Source of the DNA: Acidobacteriota bacterium
Lineage (GTDB): Bacteria > Acidobacteriota > Terriglobia > UBA7540
Length of the DNA: 64,000 nt
Assembly: GCA_023474345.1 (NCBI GenBank)
Contig: JAMCXS010000032.1
Location: forward strand, 62,001-126,000
Reading direction: 5' to 3'
In this document: positions 10,094-18,848 of the stretch, in pieces
How the letters are laid out: every line of letters begins with the position of its first letter
Position numbering within the stretch: the first letter of the stretch is position 1
Position numbers and translations under genes: made by a program
The notes under the pieces: model-generated
What the model was told of the DNA's origin: nothing
What the model saw: the letters and a program-made list of their open reading frames with translations, nothing else
Database searches by the model: none

Positions 10094-11005
10094 TCAGGCC
10101 GGAACGCTCCAGCCTTTGGCGCCTCGGTTGTCCGGGCTAAGGACTGAGAAATGGGACTCCACGCCTTTTTCACGAAGGATGTGGGAAATCGCCTCGCCCA
10201 CGCCGGCAGATGTGGGTCGCGTAAACGCCAGGATTGAAGGCCCTGCGCCGCTCAAGCAAACTCCCAGGAGGTTCGGGTGTTTCAAGGCCAGGACTTCGCT
10301 CAATCCCGGCATCAGCGGGGCCCGGTACGGCTGATGCAAGCGATCGTCAAAGAAGCTGGGATGAAAATCTACTTTGCCGGAGAATAACTGTGCGGACAGG
10401 ACCGCGGTCCTTTGAAGATTATGGACAACATCCGCGCGGGAATATTGCGCGGGAAGCACGGATCGCGCCTTTTCGGTGGAGACAGCATAAGCCGGAATCA
10501 CCAGAACAACGCGGAACAGGTCTGGAACCGGCGACGAATAAGCCAGAACGTGATCTGCCTGCTGGATCGTCACCGTGAAACCGCCGTGCCAGGCCGCCGC
10601 GACATTATCCGGGTGGCCTTCCAATTCCGTGGCCAGGGAAACCAGTTCGTCGTCGTACAGAGTTCGGTCCACCAGCCAGTGGCAAGCGGCTACGGAACCC
10701 ACAATGGCCGCCGCGCTCGAACCCAGCCCCACCCCGACGGGAATTTGATTGTCAATTTCCAGGTCGAACCCGCGCTCTTTTCCCCAGCGGCGCAGAGTGT
10801 TCCGCATGGTGCGGGCGATCAGGTTGGTCTCGTCCTCTGGTATCCGGTCAGGATTAACTCCCTTGTAGCTGACCTTGATCTCAAGATCGGCCCGCAGCGT
10901 GACGTGGATATCAAGGTAGAGGCCCAGTGCAATCGCCGCACAGTCGAATGCGCATCCCAAATTGGCGCTGGTTGCGGGAACCCGCACCGAAACTCGTCCC
11001 GGCAT
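10094..11005 (-). CDS. thrB: Homoserine kinase
   Basis: ThrB phosphorylates homoserine with ATP to O-phosphohomoserine, the precursor of threonine. The 303-residue protein is a GHMP-family kinase with the N-terminal VRVPATSANLG motif, the ATP-binding loop GVGLGSSAAAIVG at about residues 93-105, and the C-terminal motif GVCLSGAGPSILAF. It is the last gene of a three-gene operon, beginning 5 bases after the MoaD-like gene stops, with its ribosome-binding region inside that gene's 3' end. A SAM-I riboswitch heads the transcript. The following 189 bases to the hicB frame hold no gene I can support. Confidence 0.95.
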   Translation of the reverse strand: MPGRVSVRVPATSANLGCAFDCAAIALGLYLDIHVTLRADLEIKVSYKGVNPDRIPEDETNLIARTMRNTLRRWGKERGFDLEIDNQIPVGVGLGSSAAAIVGSVAACHWLVDRTLYDDELVSLATELEGHPDNVAAAWHGGFTVTIQQADHVLAYSSPVPDLFRVVLVIPAYAVSTEKARSVLPAQYSRADVVHNLQRTAVLSAQLFSGKVDFHPSFFDDRLHQPYRAPLMPGLSEVLALKHPNLLGVCLSGAGPSILAFTRPTSAGVGEAISHILREKGVESHFSVLSPDNRGAKGWSVPA

Positions 11006-11010
11006 GGCGA

Positions 11011-11328
11011 TTAGCGGTTTCCGTCCCCGGGAGGCTGGCTGGCTCTCTGCGAAACCCCGCCGGCAATGGCGGGTATCAACAGGACCTCGTCACCGTCCTG
11101 GAAATTGTACTGCGCGCCTCCGAGGAAACGAATGTCCTCGTCGTTGACGTAGATGTTCAGAAAACGCAGCGGAGTGCCGTCCTCAGTGCAAAGCACCTTC
11201 TTAATCCCGGGGAATTTCTGGTCAAGTTCCCCGAAGAGTTCATTAAGGTTGCCGGCTGTCGTCTCAACGGCGTCAGCTCCGTTGGTATATTTCCGCAATG
11301 GCGGAGGAATGTGAATGGTGATTGGCAA
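11011..11328 (-). CDS. MoaD/ThiS-like sulfur-carrier protein with C-terminal tail
   Basis: A 105-residue beta-grasp protein of the MoaD/ThiS (ubiquitin-like) family. Members end in Gly-Gly, which is adenylated and converted to a thiocarboxylate that donates sulfur in molybdopterin, thiamin, cysteine or homocysteine synthesis. The typical ending (DGDEVLLIPAIAGG) is present but is followed by 14 further residues (VSQRASQPPGDGNR), so it would need trimming to expose Gly-Gly. It lies between the ThrC-like gene (32-base gap) and thrB (5-base gap) and shares their SAM-riboswitch transcript. This context resembles mycobacterial cysO-cysM more than a moa cluster, but no JAMM protease or E1-like activating enzyme is in the window. 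Confidence 0.85.
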   Translation of the reverse strand: MPITIHIPPPLRKYTNGADAVETTAGNLNELFGELDQKFPGIKKVLCTEDGTPLRFLNIYVNDEDIRFLGGAQYNFQDGDEVLLIPAIAGGVSQRASQPPGDGNR

Positions 11329-11360
11329 AACAGTCTCCCTTTGTTCGTGATTAAGCCTTA

Positions 11361-12656
11361 TTACAGGGCCCGAGCCCGGCTGATGGGATCCGTCAGCGAG
11401 GTAGCAGGCCAGGCGCCTGCCGCCGCGGGAACATTCAAGTACAGCTCCTCGAACTCGGCAAGCCGCGGCCGGATCACCTCAGCTTCCTTAAGCTCGCCGC
11501 TCACAGCGCCCACGGTTTTCAAGCCGTTCCCCGTAATGGCCAAAACAATCGATTCCTTCGGATTCAGACGGCCAAGCCGTATCAGCTTGCGGGCCACGGC
11601 AACGGTGACGCCGCCGGCCGTTTCCGCGAACAAACCCTCCGTTTCAGCCAGCAGGCGGATTCCTTCCACCACCTCGGCGTCGGAAACGTCGTCGCCCGTT
11701 CCACCGCTTTCCAGAATCATCTTCGCGGCATAAAAGCCATCCGCCGGGTTTCCGATCGCCAGGGATTTCACAAGGGTGTTTGGCTTCTGGGGAGTAATTT
11801 CGTATGTCCCATTCCTGGCAGCCGTCGTGATCGGTGAGCATCCCGTGGCTTGCGCTCCGAAAAACTTCGTGGCGGCAAGTTCGATCCAGCCGAGCTTCTG
11901 CAACTCCCCGAAGGCCTTATTTATCTTGGTGATCAGCGATCCTCCCGCCATAGGCACAACGATATTCTGGGGCACGCGCCAGCCGAGCTGTTCGGCGATT
12001 TCGTAGCCGAATGTCTTGGAGCCTTCGGAATAGTAAGATCGCAGGTTGACGTTCACCATTCCCCAGGCATATTTCTGGGAGACTTCCGAACAAAGTCGAT
12101 TGACCTGATCGTAATTGCCGCGCACCTTGACCAGCGTCGCACCGTAAATGCGGGTATTGATCAGCTTTTCGGGCTCGAGATCCGCTGGAACAAAAATGAA
12201 CGTCTTGAAACCGCCTGCGGCCGCCTGGGCCGCCACGGAGTTGGCCAGGTTCCCGGTGGACGAACATCCGACCGTCTCAAACCCGAACTCCCGCGCTTTG
12301 CTGAGTGCGACAGCAACCACCCGATCCTTAAACGAGAGCGTGGGATAATTTACCGCATCGTTCTTCAGGTAAACCTCGCGGGCGCCGAGGGCGCTGGCAA
12401 GTCGCGGGGCAGGCAGGAGAGGCGTGAAGCCTGTTGAACGCCCCACCCAGGGCGCATTGGCCAGGGGCAATAACTCGCGATATCTCCACATGGTGGGTGG
12501 GCGGGATTCCACGGTCTGGCGCGGCACCTCGGCGCGGATCCGATCGTAATCGTAGACAACTTCGAGAGGAGCCCAGCACTCTTCACACGCCGCGATGGGC
12601 TCAATTTTGTAAGTCCGGCCGCATTGCCGACACTTCAAATGCGCTATGTAACTCAC
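11361..12656 (-). CDS. thrC: Threonine synthase-family PLP enzyme
   Basis: A fold-type II PLP enzyme assigned to threonine synthase, which converts O-phosphohomoserine to threonine. The N-terminus has a zinc-ribbon (CRQCGRTYKIEPIAACEEC), common in bacterial and archaeal ThrC. The PLP lysine is in YPTLSFKDR, and the phosphate-binding loop is SSTGNLANSVA. I use the GTG at 12656 because GGAGG lies just upstream and the zinc ribbon follows at once; the frame is open to 12749. It is the first gene of the operon with the MoaD-like gene and thrB, controlled by a SAM-I riboswitch at 12783-12891. A role in homocysteine or other sulfur transfer is possible from that context but is inference. Confidence 0.88.
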   Translation of the reverse strand: MSYIAHLKCRQCGRTYKIEPIAACEECWAPLEVVYDYDRIRAEVPRQTVESRPPTMWRYRELLPLANAPWVGRSTGFTPLLPAPRLASALGAREVYLKNDAVNYPTLSFKDRVVAVALSKAREFGFETVGCSSTGNLANSVAAQAAAGGFKTFIFVPADLEPEKLINTRIYGATLVKVRGNYDQVNRLCSEVSQKYAWGMVNVNLRSYYSEGSKTFGYEIAEQLGWRVPQNIVVPMAGGSLITKINKAFGELQKLGWIELAATKFFGAQATGCSPITTAARNGTYEITPQKPNTLVKSLAIGNPADGFYAAKMILESGGTGDDVSDAEVVEGIRLLAETEGLFAETAGGVTVAVARKLIRLGRLNPKESIVLAITGNGLKTVGAVSGELKEAEVIRPRLAEFEELYLNVPAAAGAWPATSLTDPISRARAL

Positions 12657-12730
12657 GTCTCCTCCATAGGCGATCTCGCACCCAGGTCGGGAGGGGTTAA
12701 TGATTTTATCGAAGGAGGCCCCAAAACTGA

Positions 12731-12760
12731 AAAGCCCCCCCGATCTCATCGGGGAGGCTC
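12731..12760 (-). terminator. Rho-independent terminator of the SAM riboswitch
   Basis: On the minus strand a 12-bp stem (AGCCUCCCCGAU with AUCGGGGGGGCU, one G-U pair) closes a 3-nt GAG loop and is followed by UUUUCAGUUUU. It lies between the SAM-I aptamer and the ThrC-like start codon, the usual place for an S-box expression platform, so SAM binding is expected to terminate transcription before the operon. GGGGAG within the aptamer's 3' side can pair with CUCCCC in the terminator's 5' arm to form an antiterminator. Confidence 0.9.
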
Positions 12761-12782
12761 AAATAAGCTCGCTTGTCCTCCG

Positions 12783-12891
12783 TCTCATCTCCCCCATTTA
12801 ACGGGCGGGAGTTAGCACCTGACCCCGTATTAATCCTACGGGCGGTTGCTGTGGCGTCTTCGGGCCCGTCCCTCGGCCACTCTGGATGAGA
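12783..12891 (-). ncRNA. SAM-I (S-box) riboswitch
   Basis: The minus strand carries the conserved S-box core in order: the P1 strand UCUCAUC (12891-12885), CAGAGUGGCCGAGGGAC, GGCCC, then CAGCAACC, a P3 hairpin (CCGUAGGAUUAAUACGGGG), AGGUGCUAACUCC, and the closing P1 strand GAUGAGA (12789-12783). The match to the family is nearly complete. Its expression platform is the terminator at 12731-12760. S-boxes normally repress methionine, cysteine or SAM genes when SAM is abundant; here the regulated operon is a ThrC-like gene, a MoaD-like gene and thrB. Confidence 0.95.
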
Positions 12892-13419
12892 TCCAGGTTA
12901 AACCCAAATTCAAAATCGAAGTTAACACGAAACCGCCTGCCTGTCAAAACTTTTTATGAAAGAGTAGTGGCTCATTTCGCCTGCGGCAAAGAAAGGACGA
13001 GAATGGAGGCCACGGTCAACCAGCGTTTCGCTTGACCGTGGGCCCGTCCAAAATCGGGTCTGAAATCTGAAATCTCAAATCTGAGATTCTTCCTGTCCGG
13101 CGCACGGCTTGTGGAGTCTGTGATTTCCTGAAGGGATTATGAGGCGAGCGAAGCCGTCACGCTGTCCTGTCCGCCGCGGGGTTGGGGAGCGCTGGTCCGC
13201 GAACCGACAACACAAGATCAGTGCTCGCAGCGGCCGGCGCCGCCGGGCCGTATCCACTCGTTAACTAGGCTACATAACACCATGACGCCCACGAAAGCCC
13301 TGCGATGGGATTTCTGGGATTCTCGGGACGCCAAAATCACATTTTAGCAACTATATGAAAACACGTGACTTGCTTTAATTCTGCGCGGCACGGAAACGCT
13401 TTTTCAGCGAAAATCGTTT
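12892..13419. other. Intergenic region upstream of the SAM riboswitch
   Basis: About 530 bases with no supportable gene; it should hold the promoter of the riboswitch operon. A 10-bp inverted repeat (CCACGGTCAA at 13010-13019 with TTGACCGTGG at 13032-13041, 12-nt loop) has no T-tract, so it is not a clear terminator. Just after it, a short direct repeat of an AAATCT-type unit recurs four times (about 13057-13085). The 60-residue minus-strand frame here lacks coding features. Confidence 0.5.
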
Positions 13420-16143
13420 CTAAAATGCACACCGGGTAGATTTTACACTTACGTTCCGAACGCGCATTGCGCCGCGCTGGCTCCGCGCGGGCACGGTAGC
13501 CGCAGCGACATTCCATCCGTTGACGACCACGTAAGGCGTAGCATCCTGCAGGGCGTCTTTCGCGTAGCTCGCGGTGACTTCCCGCGCTTCTCCCGGCATC
13601 AGTTCAAAGTAGTTGTCCTGCCACAGCACCGGAAGAATCTCCGGCCCAAATTCGTTCTTGTCGACGCGAAGGTGAACGAAAAAGGCAAGCCGCGATGACG
13701 GATTCATGACCGTCACCCGTGTCACGTCCCGGGCGCCGTCCTCACGCGTCGCGGCATGAACGTTCAACCGCACCTGGGGAAGGTTCTTCAACTCCGTGAA
13801 GTCCGCATAGCCACTAGCCGGCGTGTAATTAGACTTGGAGCCCTGCCATTCCAGAACGTCCGGCTTGGTGGAAAGCCAGTAGAAGTTTGTGCTCTCCAAT
13901 TTTCCCGCCGAATCCCTCAAGGTCAGGCGCAGAAAGTATGTCGTGGAAAGCCCATCCAGCTTGGGCACAGTAAAAACGCGCGTGCTGCTGTTCGAGCCGA
14001 TGCTGACTGTTTCTTCCCTCGAGAATTCCTTCTTGAGATCGATGCTGTAAACCGCGGCGCTCACTTCGAGCTTCTGGTATGGGCGCAAGAGTGAATTCAC
14101 CACCACCACGGAACGATCGTCATATGAATACTGCACGTGAAGCGGCTCGCAGGCTTTCTTGGCTCCGAAGTAGCCGCCCGCCGGCCGCAGATAGTAGTCG
14201 TAGAGATGCCAAATCACTCCTGGCCATGCATTATTGAGCATCCACTGAATTACCCCGGTGGAAACAAACTTGTTCCGGCGGAAGGCCTCAAACATCGCTC
14301 GCTCGCCTTCGTAGGTCATCAGTTGCGACTTTTCGGCGTAGTCCTCGACGCCGGTTGCCGAGCCGTAGCGCGCGTCCAGAGCTCTTGTAAAAATGTCCAG
14401 GTTCGTGTACCCGCCGCCGCCGGCGTGGAAATCCCAGACTGAGTTAATCGGCCAGAGGTCTTTTGCCGGAATCATCATTTTGAGCGAGGATACCGGAGGC
14501 ACTGCCGGGCCGGGGCTGGTCTCCGTGTTGAATCCAAACGCTCCTCCATGCTTGGTATCCAGCAGCCAGTAGTTCGGAGGGACCCAGTTGTAAGGGCCGG
14601 TCATCTTCAATCCGGTCGGGCCGGTCACTGTCGTCACCTTCGCAGATGCCGACGATTGGTGGGGATTCGGCCAATGGCACTCCACCAGAACTTTCAAGTA
14701 CATACGCTCCACGCGCGGCGGTGGCGGGTTGTCGCTTCCGTAAAGCCAGTCGAGCATGCACGGATGGTTCTGCAGGCGGCGGATCTGGTCGCGGAGCGAA
14801 TCCGTCGCAACCGTGTAATCCTCCGGTTTCCAAGTCTTCCATCTTTCCCAATGGTCGCAACAGCACCAGCCCGCCAGCACCAGAATTCCGTAGCGGTCGC
14901 AAAGGTTGAAGAAGTGGTTGTCGACGATCTTCCCCTCCAGGCGGATCGTATTCAGGTGCATGTTCCTGACGTATTGGATTTCCTCTTCCGTCTTTTTCGG
15001 ATTGAAGCGCAGCATCATGTCGGGAGCCCATCCCGCGCCGAGAACCAGAATGGGTTTGCCGTTCACCATAAATTGGCGATAGCCCTGTGCATTGAATTTT
15101 GAGGTGATTTCGCGAATCCCGAACTGCACTTCACGGCTATCGGAGACTTCGTCGTCAATCTCAAACCGCAGTTGCAGGCGATCGAGATTCTGCCGACCCC
15201 ACTGCCAGGGCCACCACAAGCGGGGATTATGGAAATTCAGTTGCGAGAAATGGCCCGGCGCAAAAGCGACGTCGCGCGTCTCATGCGGTTTGAGTTCCAC
15301 TTCCTGCTGGAACTCCACTTCTCCAATGTTGCCTTTCAGCACGCCACGAACGGTACGGCCGGTGACGTTCTGGAGCGCCGCGCGAACGGTAAGATGCGCA
15401 ACATCCAGATTCGGCAGGTCGAATTTAGTCACCACTTGCGGATGCCTCAGGGTTACCGGACCTGTGGCCGTCACATAGACCGATCGCCACAAGCCCATAT
15501 CTTTATCAGGAGGCGCTGGATTCCAATCCACCCAGGTGATGCCCAGATCGTCGGCATGAGGCGCGGAAACCTCAATGGCAAGTGAATTCATCCTGCCCGC
15601 CCGGGCCGTGGACGTCACCTTGAAGTCGTAGGTTCGCCACATACCCACCACCTGCCCGGGCCCGGCAATCTTGTGTCCGTTCAGCCAGATGGTCGCGCGA
15701 TAATTTATGCCTCCAAAGTGCAACCAGATCTGCTTGCCCTCAAAGCTTGCGGGTAACGGGAAGCTGGTCCTGTACCACCATGGCGCTTTGAACGGGCTGT
15801 CGGCCGGCATGTGAAGATTTGAAAAATTAGCGCCAATCGGGTAGCTGGTGCCGGGAATGTCGCGGAGATTCATTCCGAAGTAGGGATTGGCGTAGACCCT
15901 ATCTTTAACCAGTGTGGCGAGAACCGTGGAAGGGACATCCGTCTTGTACCATCCGGACGCGCTGAAACCATTCTGCGAAATTGCGCTTCCCTGCTGGGGC
16001 ACACGCGCGGAAGATTGCAGCTTCCAGCCATGCGCCAGCGTAACGCGAAGCGGCAACGCGCCCATCCCGGACGCTTCTGCTCCATAGATTAAACCGGCTC
16101 CAACAAGAAGAGAAAAGAGGAAAAGTCCGGCACGCGCTCGCAT
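13420..16143 (-). CDS. GH2-family exo-beta-D-glucosaminidase-like glycoside hydrolase
   Basis: A 907-residue secreted GH2 enzyme. A signal peptide (LFLFSLLVGAGLIYG) is followed by the sugar-binding jelly-roll (about 105-230), Ig-like domains, and the TIM barrel (about 355-650). The acid/base appears in LYGSDNPPP (Asp ~471) and the nucleophile in FGFNTETSPGP (Glu ~541); the positions and local sequences match the CsxA exo-beta-glucosaminidase subgroup rather than beta-galactosidases. It would remove non-reducing-end glucosamine or mannose-like residues from oligosaccharides. It is the most downstream enzyme of the minus-strand carbohydrate island. The last ~200 residues are additional beta domains. 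Exact substrate is inferred. Confidence 0.85.
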   Translation of the reverse strand: MRARAGLFLFSLLVGAGLIYGAEASGMGALPLRVTLAHGWKLQSSARVPQQGSAISQNGFSASGWYKTDVPSTVLATLVKDRVYANPYFGMNLRDIPGTSYPIGANFSNLHMPADSPFKAPWWYRTSFPLPASFEGKQIWLHFGGINYRATIWLNGHKIAGPGQVVGMWRTYDFKVTSTARAGRMNSLAIEVSAPHADDLGITWVDWNPAPPDKDMGLWRSVYVTATGPVTLRHPQVVTKFDLPNLDVAHLTVRAALQNVTGRTVRGVLKGNIGEVEFQQEVELKPHETRDVAFAPGHFSQLNFHNPRLWWPWQWGRQNLDRLQLRFEIDDEVSDSREVQFGIREITSKFNAQGYRQFMVNGKPILVLGAGWAPDMMLRFNPKKTEEEIQYVRNMHLNTIRLEGKIVDNHFFNLCDRYGILVLAGWCCCDHWERWKTWKPEDYTVATDSLRDQIRRLQNHPCMLDWLYGSDNPPPPRVERMYLKVLVECHWPNPHQSSASAKVTTVTGPTGLKMTGPYNWVPPNYWLLDTKHGGAFGFNTETSPGPAVPPVSSLKMMIPAKDLWPINSVWDFHAGGGGYTNLDIFTRALDARYGSATGVEDYAEKSQLMTYEGERAMFEAFRRNKFVSTGVIQWMLNNAWPGVIWHLYDYYLRPAGGYFGAKKACEPLHVQYSYDDRSVVVVNSLLRPYQKLEVSAAVYSIDLKKEFSREETVSIGSNSSTRVFTVPKLDGLSTTYFLRLTLRDSAGKLESTNFYWLSTKPDVLEWQGSKSNYTPASGYADFTELKNLPQVRLNVHAATREDGARDVTRVTVMNPSSRLAFFVHLRVDKNEFGPEILPVLWQDNYFELMPGEAREVTASYAKDALQDATPYVVVNGWNVAAATVPARSQRGAMRVRNVSVKSTRCAF

Positions 16144-16211
16144 AATACCCTTCCCGCATCGAATTGAATTTTATTTCACTTTGCTCGCCATTATACGACG
16201 GGCCACCCCCC

Positions 16212-17990
16212 TCACCGCGGCACTACCGGCAGCACCAACGCTGAAGGATGTGCGCTGTCGTGGTAAATCGTGTTTGTCGCCTTCACCCAGCGCGTTGCAG
16301 ATTCCGGTTCCTCGCCCGTGTTGGGATTGCGGTCAAAGCGAGGGAAATTGCTGCTGGAAATATCAAGCCGTAATTTGTGCCCTGCCAGGAACACATTGCT
16401 GGTTGACCACAGGTCAATCGTGAATTTGTAGATTTGGCCGGGATTCATAAACTCCGGCTTTGCCTGTGAATTCCGGTAGCGGGCGCGGATGATGCCTTCC
16501 GTAAGGTTTTGCGCAAACCCATTGGGCCAGACGTCCACCAGCTTCCCCGTAAAGTCCGTATCCACCGCCGAGGAGCTGGCATAAAGGATCAGCTTCACGT
16601 GGCCCGTCACCTCAGAATCGTGTTTGAATGCCGGGGTGGTATAGACCAAAACGTCGGGCCGAGCCTCATCGGGGCGCTGGTCGACGGGTCCCGCCATTAA
16701 CTCGGAGGAATTGCAGCAGAGCGGGCCGCCGAGAGTGAGCACAGGATTGGCCGGATCGTAGGTAAAGCGATCAGAGAGCTCGGAGTTTGGCGGGGTGGTG
16801 GAAAGGCTGCCGTCGCCAGTGAGCGAGTTCGCTTTGCCGCCGGAATGGAGGTAGTATTCGGTGCTCCGAGCACGCTCGAGCGGCCAACTATCTTCCTCGC
16901 GCCATTTGTTGATCCCCATCACAAAAATCTTCACCGGCTTTTCGTTTTCAATCCCGTTATCAATACCCTTCAACAGGTAGTCGTACCAGCGGAACTCAAG
17001 GTCCTCAAAATTGACCACCGACTGCGGCCCAAAATCGAGGTCACCTACCTTTTCGCCCATGCCGGCGTGGCCGCCCACGATAACGAGCAGGCGCTGGCCG
17101 TTGCGCGCGGCTTCACTGCCGCCGCGGGCTTTAATACCCACATAGTTCTTGAGCGCTCCACCCTGGAAAATGTCGTACCAGCCGGCGACGGTATAAGCGG
17201 GAACCGTGATGTCGGGGTAGTGGTCCTCAATCGACCACCGTTTCCAATAGTCGTCAAAGCTTGGGTGCTTGAGCCAGTCGAGGAAGTACGGTGCGAGCGT
17301 CTGAAGATCGGCAGGCCATGCGGCGTTGCCCGGAAGGTTAAAAAGGGAAAATTGGCTGAGCGGAATCGCCCAGATGCCTTTCTTGGCGTTTGTCCCAGCG
17401 CCAACGCGCCGCCGGAGAGTATTCAGAGCAAGTCCTGAAGTCCACGACTCGTTAAACCACTGTTCGAATGCGCCGCCTTGGTAGGTCCAGCCGTTATGAT
17501 AATTGGATGCGGTCACAATGGGGAAAATGCCCGCCAGGTGTGGCGGATGAGCAATGGCTGCGAGCATCTGCGTGGCGCCGACGTAGGAACCGCCGACCAT
17601 GCCGACTTTGCCGTTTGAATACGGTAGTTTTGCCGCCCACTCTACGGTATCGTAGCCGTCCTGAGATTCATACTTGAAGGGGTACCACTCGCCCTGAGAG
17701 GTGGAACGCCCGCGGACGTCCTGAATGATGGCCACGTAGCCGCGCTCGGCTGCCTTGACGCCAAACCCGAGATCGCCATCCTTGTTATAAGGAGTCCGCT
17801 CAAGAAGGACCGGAAACTTGCCCGGCGCATCGGGCCGGTAAACGTCTGCGTGCAGCACCACGCCGTCTCGCATCCTGGCAGGCACGTTACGTTCGATGAT
17901 CACCTGGTAGCGCTCAGCGGCACAAACCGGAGCAGCCACCAGCACTATTGCCACAAGAGTTCCATACAAGCACGCTGAAATTCGTTTCAT
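16212..17990 (-). CDS. CocE/NonD-family (S15) alpha/beta hydrolase
   Basis: A 592-residue secreted hydrolase of the X-Pro dipeptidyl-peptidase/CocE type. A signal peptide (ACLYGTLVAIVLVAAPVCA) precedes the N-terminal segment MRDGVVLHADVYRP typical of the family. The catalytic Ser is in GGSYVG (residue ~135), and a C-terminal jelly-roll follows, with its LRLDISSSNFPRFDRN signature near the end. Such enzymes cleave X-Pro peptides or acyl esters. I use the Met at 17990, with a GGGGTG site just upstream. It lies between GH2 and GH78 genes, so it may de-esterify a decorated polysaccharide, but this is inference. Confidence 0.85.
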   Translation of the reverse strand: MKRISACLYGTLVAIVLVAAPVCAAERYQVIIERNVPARMRDGVVLHADVYRPDAPGKFPVLLERTPYNKDGDLGFGVKAAERGYVAIIQDVRGRSTSQGEWYPFKYESQDGYDTVEWAAKLPYSNGKVGMVGGSYVGATQMLAAIAHPPHLAGIFPIVTASNYHNGWTYQGGAFEQWFNESWTSGLALNTLRRRVGAGTNAKKGIWAIPLSQFSLFNLPGNAAWPADLQTLAPYFLDWLKHPSFDDYWKRWSIEDHYPDITVPAYTVAGWYDIFQGGALKNYVGIKARGGSEAARNGQRLLVIVGGHAGMGEKVGDLDFGPQSVVNFEDLEFRWYDYLLKGIDNGIENEKPVKIFVMGINKWREEDSWPLERARSTEYYLHSGGKANSLTGDGSLSTTPPNSELSDRFTYDPANPVLTLGGPLCCNSSELMAGPVDQRPDEARPDVLVYTTPAFKHDSEVTGHVKLILYASSSAVDTDFTGKLVDVWPNGFAQNLTEGIIRARYRNSQAKPEFMNPGQIYKFTIDLWSTSNVFLAGHKLRLDISSSNFPRFDRNPNTGEEPESATRWVKATNTIYHDSAHPSALVLPVVPR

Positions 17991-18002
17991 GCTGCACCCC
18001 AC

Positions 18003-18848
18003 GAAAAAAAGTATGAGATCAGAGTATTTCCCTGCACCCAGATGCGCCGAACAACTTCATATCTCCGCGCCCCGTGCGTGGAAGGAATTCAAGCTGGTTT
18101 ATCATTCCACTGGAACACGACCTGCTTAGCGCGAAATGACCTTTCATGGATTTGCCCGCCGCTTTTTCTTATGAGCCTTGCAGCAGGCTTTCCATGGGGC
18201 TGTACAATAGGACCGAACAACCATAAAGTCAATCGAGAATAAGTTCATCAACTTACACGACCAAAGAGTAAGCTACAAACGCGACTTTATCTCAGCTACG
18301 TATCTTCGTTGTGTTTGGGCCACTGCGTGTCATCAATTCGGCCCGCCGTTTCCGCCCTTGGGGGTATCAGGGTCATCAAGGATTTATTGTGATCAAACCA
18401 ATGAAAATGGGGAGACGTTTCTGGATAACGCGAAGGCTACGGTCACGACTGCAACTCGAAGCATGGAAACAACCGACCCGAATGTGAAACGAAGCGTAAG
18501 TGTGACCGTATTTCAAGACGCGATCGACGCCGGGAAACAAGTGACGCTGTCGGTTGCAGACCCTCAGTCCAAACGGAGATGGCCGTTTGCTATCAAAGTC
18601 TACAATCAGTTTCCGGGTCTGCGCCTCGACTGGGAACTGGAGAACTCAAGCGAAAAAGAATTGAACCTGCTTCACGTGAAGGTCATTGCATCCTGGCTGC
18701 GATCATCACATGGGCCTGTGTCATCCGCCCGGGTTTTAATCAATGGGGATAAACGCGAGCGGCAGCGAACTACGTAAGAGCGATGGCGTCGCCCGCATGC
18801 AACCATCCATTCGTGCCGCAGCAGACAGAACAATCCCCATATTAACAA
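18003..18848. other. Gene-poor gap between the S15 hydrolase and GH78 genes
   Basis: About 850 bases in an otherwise tightly packed island. It should include the promoter of the S15 gene on the minus strand. The only coding-like content is the plus-strand fragment at 18358-18777, listed separately. No repeat, tRNA or IS end was recognised. Confidence 0.5.
18358..18777 (+). pseudogene. Orphan fragment resembling an N-terminal beta-domain of a glycosidase
   Basis: A 139-residue plus-strand frame (TTG start, no ribosome-binding site) opposite in direction to its neighbours. Its middle reads like a genuine beta-sandwich segment (FAIKVYNQFPGLRLDWELEN), similar in style to the non-catalytic N-terminal domains of GH36/GH97-type enzymes. 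It has no catalytic domain and no signal peptide, and it ends after a Lys/Arg-rich stretch. The simplest reading is a decayed or truncated relic of a larger gene; it may also be a small unknown protein. The assignment is weak. Confidence 0.35.

Noticed and set aside
9928-10173. 81-codon minus-strand frame between thrB and hicB
   Set aside because: It overlaps the thrB 3' end in another frame and has no coding-like features.
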